Of a stretch of 64,000 bases of DNA, positions 58,063 to 64,000 are shown in pieces; within the stretch, counting starts at the first letter, position 1; the number at the start of each line of letters is the position of its first letter. Origin of the DNA: Myoxocephalus aenaeus (lineage: Eukaryota; Chordata; Actinopteri; Perciformes; Cottidae). The notes beneath the pieces were generated by a model. It saw only the letters and a program-made list of their open reading frames with translations, did no database searches and was not told where the DNA came from. Location of the stretch: assembly GCA_038501785.1 (NCBI GenBank), contig JBAMJR010000151.1:4946501-5010500 (forward strand), read 5' to 3'. The position numbers and the translations under genes are program-made.

Positions 58063-58528
58063 GCATTCATTTTCAAAGAAACTTCTAATACAAAATGTTT
58101 TACCTTTCATGTAGACTTTCATTGTGTAAAGTTTTATTGTTGTAGCAGTAAAAGAAAAAATTAAGCCTATTCGGATATATTTTGGGTAGCCTATATTCGA
58201 TTAGTGTATAGCTCATTTGCATAATAAAATGAATTTTCAGAGAAACTCGTAATACAAAATTTTTTAGTTTTCATGGATACTTTCATTGTGTAAAGTTTCA
58301 TTTTGATAGGACTAAAGGAAAAAAATAGCCCCATTGGGGTTTATTGTTGTCTCGCCTATTGGCAAACATGTCGGATTGATGAGAATTAAACATATTTCCT
58401 CAACTAGGATTTCTTAGGACTTTTAGTATGTTGTTCTGGACACCTCATAGAAATTATCTGAGCTGGAAAAAAATATTTTACAATTTGTCTGTTTTTTGGC
58501 CCAAAAATGCCTTACTTTGCCTGGCCTA
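58063..58528 (-). repeat. Right long terminal inverted repeat
   Basis: The mirror of the left repeat, with the same two internal units (about 58065-58160 and 58230-58330, inverted). The extreme end carries about 15 bp not present on the left (between gccaaaaa and the CAGACAAATTG block). Confidence 0.85.
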
Positions 58529-58531
58529 TAT

Positions 58532-60418
58532 TGTTTCATATCTTCCAGCTGATATGAAATGATGAAACACCAGTTTGTGGATATTTATGGATGTAATCAC
58601 GTGTTTTGGACTAAATCTTTGATGGGACTGGATCGTCTGGACCTTTTTACGACATAAGAAGACTGTTGTTGTTGGAATGTTATCGATCAATATGAGGAAA
58701 TATTGTTTGTTTGTTTGACATTCACGTTAACTGTAGCTGCTGTGGTTGTCCGATCTTGAAATCATTATGATGGTTGGAATCCCAAGAACTCGTATCAAAC
58801 TATAAAGTGATCGTCTCAAGTGTACACTGTACAGTGCACGTGCAGTGTATGTGCACGGAACCGCGGGCGGGGCAGTGGAGCGCTAACTAACTTTGACATA
58901 CATAAATGTATGGTGATGATCCAAGTCTTGGTTGCAACATGACTGGGCCAAAAGTATTTGCTTGGTGTCACTCTAATATATTGTAACATTTTCCAACATG
59001 TCAAAGTGTTTTACTGTTTACAATTTACAAGTCCTCATCGTTTTAATCTCTAAATTAAAACAATGTTTTTTTACCATTACCGTAATGGACCGCAAAGTGG
59101 CATAGTGGCATTGTTAGCGCTCAGAATCCGTTGAAATTACATCGATGGCGTAAATAATCGAGGAGTTACGGTCATTTTAGTTTTGCATCCTGTTTGCATG
59201 TTTCTTCTTGTCGCCGGCGACAGGCTCCGTACTAGAAGGGTTAAATAGCAGCGTAGCTACAAAATCCACGGCCCGCCACTGCTTAAATCCTGCATCCAAA
59301 CCATCAAGCAAAAAAAATGGAATAACCTATTTAAAATGTGCCAAACTCAAACATATTCATGATTATCCTCACACTTTCCCAGTGCCTTTTGCTTTGGGCA
59401 AATCTGGGAAAGGAGGTAGTTCAGTTCCCATATCCATTGCCAGCTATCTGTTTGGTATAATTGAACCACCATGGCTGTAGTGGCTCCTCTAAAAGTGGTC
59501 ATACATCTAAACCCAACGGCATAGATATGGCCACACAACCAGAGATAGCGAATTTCTCTCAACGCTTCATTCGCCATTTGCGTCGACCATTTGCATTGAC
59601 TTTGCATGCAATCTACTCGCAACGCTTTTGGTGTGAACGCAGCATCAGCTGTACTTTGTTTTTGCGCTAATTAGCCAATGTTAGCATGCTAAAACACTAA
59701 ACTAAGCGGATGAACAAGGCAAACATAAAGCGTTAACACCAGCATATTGGCATTGTTATTGTTTGCCATTTGCTGGCACAGCTGTTAGCATAGCTGTAGG
59801 CTCTTATGCATGTTTTATACATCATACTTTGTGTTGCGCAGGAGGTCCTGTCCTTGCCCTGCATCAGTGTGTCTCTGCAAAAACTTTCTTGGAAAGGTTC
59901 AGTATGTCTGTATATGTATCATGTTCAGTTGTGACAATTTCTTGTCAGAACTTTTGTTTGCGGTGGCAGAAGAGTCAGCAGTTGTGGGTATGTAGGCGTG
60001 AAGACCCAAGCATACATGGCTCCACAATAATGAGATGGAGAAGGCCATCAGTGGGTGTGGTATGAAAGTGCTGAGCAGGGAAATTGAAGGTGAGCCCCAC
60101 AGGACTCATGCTGAGAGCAGCTTAGAAGCCACACACACACAAAAAAATCACAATTGAACGTAATTACAGCTTGAACACTGTGAGCAAAATGGGTTAGCAC
60201 TCCACAGTGCCTCTAATTGCTACTCTCCTACTTGTGCATATCACTTTCTGCGGCAGTTCCCATATACAGTTGAGACGTGGACAAAGCATACCTTCAGTAT
60301 TCTCCACTGTTTGAAAAGCTTTGAAACTGAAAGGTTTTGTTATGTTTGCCCACAACTGATGATTGTGGGTTCTCCATATCTGTCCTATTTGTACTAGGGA
60401 CATGCATACTACAGTTTA
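58532..60418. other. Non-coding stretch, no gene recognised
   Basis: No supported gene. About 59660-59790 contains 'gttagcatgctaaaaca' wording, as in common old teleost repeats. Confidence 0.5.
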
Positions 60419-60699
60419 GGGGCAACTGTGGCTCAGTGGTGAGCAGGGTCATCCTTCAATTAGACGATTGGCGGTTCGATACCCGGCTCCACTAGCACAT
60501 GTCGATGTGTCCTTGGGAAAGACACTTAACCCTAAATTGCTGTAGCTGTGCCTAGGGTGTGTGAATGTTAGTTAATCCTGATGGGCAGGTGGAACCTTAG
60601 CCCCCACCCCATCAGGATGTGAATAATGACAAATAGTGTGAAAGCGCTTTGAGTGGTCGGAAGACTAGAAAAGCACTTTATGTACAGGTCCATTTACCC
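60419..60699 (+). repeat. tRNA-like SINE-class repeat, second full copy
   Basis: Same family as 14303-14602. The A-box-like ctgtggctcagtggtgagca and the B-box-like ggttcgat (60473-60480) are followed by the shared gtccttgggaaagacactta and the tail agtggtcggaagactagaaa...gtccatttacc. Its head is better preserved than that of the 14.3-kb copy. Confidence 0.75.
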
Positions 60700-63553
60700 A
60701 ACAATCTCAATAGGCCTACCATTGGCTTGTCTAGAAATCTGTCCAGATGTTTTTTTTTTGTGCACATCAAGAGTATTGTATGCTAACATAGCCATGACAA
60801 TCTCAAACAAGATCTAGAAGGGAGACAACTGAAATATTTGTAGAGATTGAAAAAGTTAATGTTGACATGAAGCAGGAGATGAAACCCTTTGACTTTTTAA
60901 GTATTCAACCAAAAATACAATTGTTATCTTAGCATCCTAAATTTGAAGTGGATGCACTTTAAGCGTCCATCCATCTCCCCTAACCTTAAACCTCTCTATT
61001 AGAATGTTTTCCTGGATTGGAAAACAAAATGTTTTGAATTAACTTTGCGATACTTTACGTGTGATGCCCGACAAATTTGTCGACCTACAGCATTTCATGT
61101 ATGCTGGTTTGATTATTTTCCCTAAACTAGATTCCTAATACGATTAGTTTCATCACAACTATCTATTTATACTATTTATCACAACTCTTTGGCAATAGTT
61201 AACAGTTTCCAGTTGTCATAAAAGTGACTGCTGTTTGAACGAGCTAAACAAGCCCATTGAATGCAGTACTTTGTTTATCATCTCTATTGATATCTGACTT
61301 ATTGGTTTTCTTATTTATCATATTTTTACGCATTTGGTCTTGCGTTGTCATTGTTTCCCCTGTGTCTCGTGTTACCCTGACACATTTGCTCCCTTCACAG
61401 CAAAATCCAATATTTGCAGATACTCTGTAAATATGTTTTCAAATCCCATGGATGTTTTTTTTTTCTCCAACCAAATGGCTTGAAATTAGATTGATTGTTT
61501 TTATACATCGAGACAGAATTAAACCCTGCTGCAAAATAAACTCAAATTTTGTAGTCATGAGCTAAAGAGTTTCCTATTTCTGTGCCATGGCTGCAGCCCT
61601 CCGAGACAATATTGAATACAGACTTAACATTATGCATGCAGCAGTGTTGAATGAATAATGTGCATGCCTTTGGTCTCTGTTCCTCTTCTGATCTGAGGCG
61701 TTAGTGACATAAATCCATCTGTCGCTTGATGGAAGAAAATGTAAATCTTGGAGGCCTTTGCATATCATGTCTAATTGGCTTCAGTCTTCAAACAGCTCTG
61801 CCTTTTAGATACATCTTTATCAGATTCATAGTCTGGCCCTCTCGTTTAATAACTCTCTATCAGATCCCAAATGAACAGCAAGATTTTAGCAGACATCCCC
61901 CAAGAATTTGCATCTAAACAATGAAATGCTGTCAATGTGCAGTTGGGTCCACCCAAATACCATATACCCCCTGTCCCAATGCATGCAATGTAGATTGTCT
62001 AGAGGAGGACAAATGAAAATGAAGAGTTGTCAATTGTATCAACGATTAATTTATATCAGTTTTAGGTACCTGAAGGAAGATTTCAACAAACTAAAAGTAA
62101 CAGAATTTATACCCCAATTTTTCTTTTTTTAAAGACATGTCAACAATGATTGTTTGGATATTTTGACTATTGCTTTTCTGAAGTTTGGTGAATTCGACTT
62201 GGAACAAGAGTACCTCACAAAACAAATGATTGTTTAGGATGAAAATTCAAATGTATTCTTGAATGAGGCCCAACATCTGTAACCTCAACAACTAGACTTT
62301 AAGAAGTTTAACCATAACCATCGTCTTCGCCTACCTTTAATCAAGTAACCCTAACCTTTGACGTTTGGCCTGTGGTCCACGCCTTTAAACACAAAGGTCA
62401 CCAGGGCAGCCCTAAGTTGCCTGAACACAACTAAACTTAAAATGTTCTCTATATTACTGTCAGAACATTAATATAGCAGTAAATAACTATTTATTATGTT
62501 AAGATATCGTTGAGTAATGTTTACCTGAGCAGAGAATTAAGTCACTCACCTTTTGTGTGTGTTGTAATTCAAGCTGCTTCATTCATTGTTTACATAGCTG
62601 GGCTGGCCATGGTGTCTTTTGGTGTATGTTAGTATACCATGTTAGCTAGCTCATGGCCGACACTCTGCATTGCACTCATATGACAGTTATCGCTCATAAC
62701 GAGCGAGTCTTTGTGGAAGCATACTGTACAACCTCTGGGTAACCAGGTAAATACTGTTTGCTCTGTCAGCACTCTTGCCATTGTTAGCGCTGTTAGCACT
62801 GTGAACTGGCTACTCTACCGTTGCCATGTTGAGAGCACGCTGTGTGGAGGCAGATCAGAAAGTCGTATACTTTCATTTTTGAGAGTTTGGAATTTGAGAA
62901 TAATTAAATGTAAATTCTAATGTCGGTCGTAACATTTTAATCATCTCTGGTATTGGTCCTTAGACCAGGCTGGGTACATACTGTTCTTGATCCGAGGTCT
63001 CCTGCAGGGAGTTCCCCCTCTCCTTATCACTTTCACAGGGCTCAAGCAGGGGGTGGGAAATCTAATATTCCGCTTCATGGTTACGGAACAGACCGGGCCA
63101 CTGCTCATGGTTTAGCAGTCTTTAATTGCATCAGGGAAAACCATGAAATGTACATTTTGCTCCCTAACTCCAACTTATCGAGCGTAATATATATATATTA
63201 GTGTAGGCAGGTGGGGGATTCAGTGCAGCTACAGCTGTCAGCATTACTGCAAGGTATGAGAGATTGGAGCAGGGGATCCCCACAGGTATCTAGATCTCAT
63301 GTACACAGCTGCATGTTTTATTGCACAGCCTCTCCACCTTTGCTCATGATACATTTGATTTAGTCTACAGTAAATAACATGCAGTGGTTTCATATCTAAA
63401 CCAAAAAGTGCTAGTGACAATTAGATAATGACCGGCATTATCAGCCACCGTGTGAATTGAATAAAGTGCTCAGTGTTAAAGCACCACTGCTTCTGGTCTG
63501 TGTGAGCCCTCATGTTTTTAAACATGTTCATGTTTTCAGCATATTCCATTGAC
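60700..63553. other. Non-coding stretch, no gene recognised
   Basis: AT-rich, with no supported reading frame, RNA gene or element ends on either strand. Confidence 0.5.
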
Positions 63554-64000
63554 CAGTGGTGTATAGTAACGAAGTAGAAATACTTCGTTACTGTACTTAA
63601 GTAGTTTTTGGGGATATCTGTACTCTACTTTACTATTTATATTTCTGTTTACTTTTACTTTTACTTCACTACATTTTGCAAAGAAAAATGATACTTTTAC
63701 TCCGATACATTTCTCCTGAAACCTTCGTTACTCGCTACAAAATCAAATCTATCTTTAGAAAAAAAAAAAAACATCGGGGACTGTGGTGGAACACAGACTC
63801 CACCAAGCAGGTTTTGCGAATCACAATGTTTTGCATTTTCCCTCTACGTCCTCTAGTCCAGCGCTCCCAAACCTTTATGCGTCACGGACCGGTTACGTGA
63901 AGACCATATTTTCACAGACCGGGTCCGACCTCGGAAAGACAGGAGACAACGACACCTGACGTGTGTTCGTTATGTCCAGTCTACTCCTAACTAAACCTTT
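63554..64000 (+). mobile_element. Non-autonomous hAT element, copy 3 (cut by window end)
   Basis: It starts CAGTGGTGTATAGTAACGAA and follows hAT copy 1 (15619) almost base for base for 447 bp, with a few substitutions such as acgtcc for acatcc. The left flank ends ccattgac, which should reappear beyond the window if the element is complete. Confidence 0.9.

Larger units (their letters stand above)
53394..58528 (-). mobile_element. 5.1-kb Academ-like DNA transposon with long terminal inverted repeats
   Basis: The ends read TAGTCCAGGCAAA at the left and TAGGCCAGGCAAA inward from the right. The inverted similarity continues for about 450 bp (53394-53842 against 58063-58528). A 3-bp TAT lies outside both ends (53391-53393 and 58529-58531) and may be the target duplication. 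The only gene runs leftward and encodes a protein of about 1,090 residues with N-terminal zinc-binding modules and a C-terminal XPG/FEN-like nuclease. Long TIRs, a short target duplication and an XPG nuclease fit the Academ superfamily. The assignment is from motif knowledge, not a search. Confidence 0.75.

Overview
The window looks like non-coding, AT-rich chromosomal DNA from a ray-finned (teleost) fish. The evidence is its repeat content: cut-and-paste DNA transposons of several superfamilies, an L2/CR1-type LINE, tRNA-like SINE-class repeats, two solo LTRs, long (TG)n/(TA)n microsatellites, and a decayed exon set from a zinc-finger gene family that is multicopy in teleosts. No intact host gene is recognisable. 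Short open frames throughout are of the length expected by chance. The region is therefore probably intergenic or intronic, and its recognisable genes belong to mobile elements.

Layout. 1-15.6 kb: mostly unique non-coding DNA with striking perfect hairpins (167-249, 3459-3504, 3943-3972, 5782-5820), an inverted-repeat DNA element (5589-6641) beside an LTR-like stretch, a SINE tail, a full SINE-like repeat (14303-14602), and a three-exon pseudogene relic on the minus strand (14662-15161). 15.6-23.4 kb: a transposon pile-up. One 1.3-kb hAT element (15619-16914, 8-bp duplication) stands next to a 6.4-kb hAT element (16952-23384, 8-bp duplication) that carries a broken transposase gene. Into the larger one were inserted a LINE tail, an inverted copy of the 1.3-kb element, and a further transposon that itself holds two more. 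A third copy of the 1.3-kb element runs off the right edge at 63554. 23.4-43.2 kb: mostly unclassified sequence with a 32-bp perfect hairpin (25114-25182), microsatellites, two solo LTRs with target-site duplications (32492-32794 and 34220-34659) and a second SINE-like family. 43.2-45.4 kb: a rearranged L2/CR1-type LINE on the minus strand whose reverse transcriptase has lost its catalytic core. 47.2-51.7 kb: two virtually identical Tc1/mariner elements of DD37E type in the same orientation, both with the same stop codon early in the transposase. 51.9-53 kb: a relic interspersed repeat with a SINE fragment inside, and a fold-back element. 53.4-58.5 kb: a 5.1-kb DNA transposon with terminal inverted repeats of about 450 bp. 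It encodes one large minus-strand protein of about 1,090 residues with N-terminal CxxC/HxxC modules and a C-terminal XPG/FEN-like nuclease, broken by a single TAG. It best fits the Academ superfamily. 58.5-64 kb: mostly unclassified, with another SINE-like repeat.

The strongest candidates for a second look are the XPG-nuclease transposon, the twin DD37E elements with a shared nonsense codon, and the multi-level nested hAT complex whose insertion order can be read from target-site duplications. All family names are from recognition of motifs and termini; no database search was possible.
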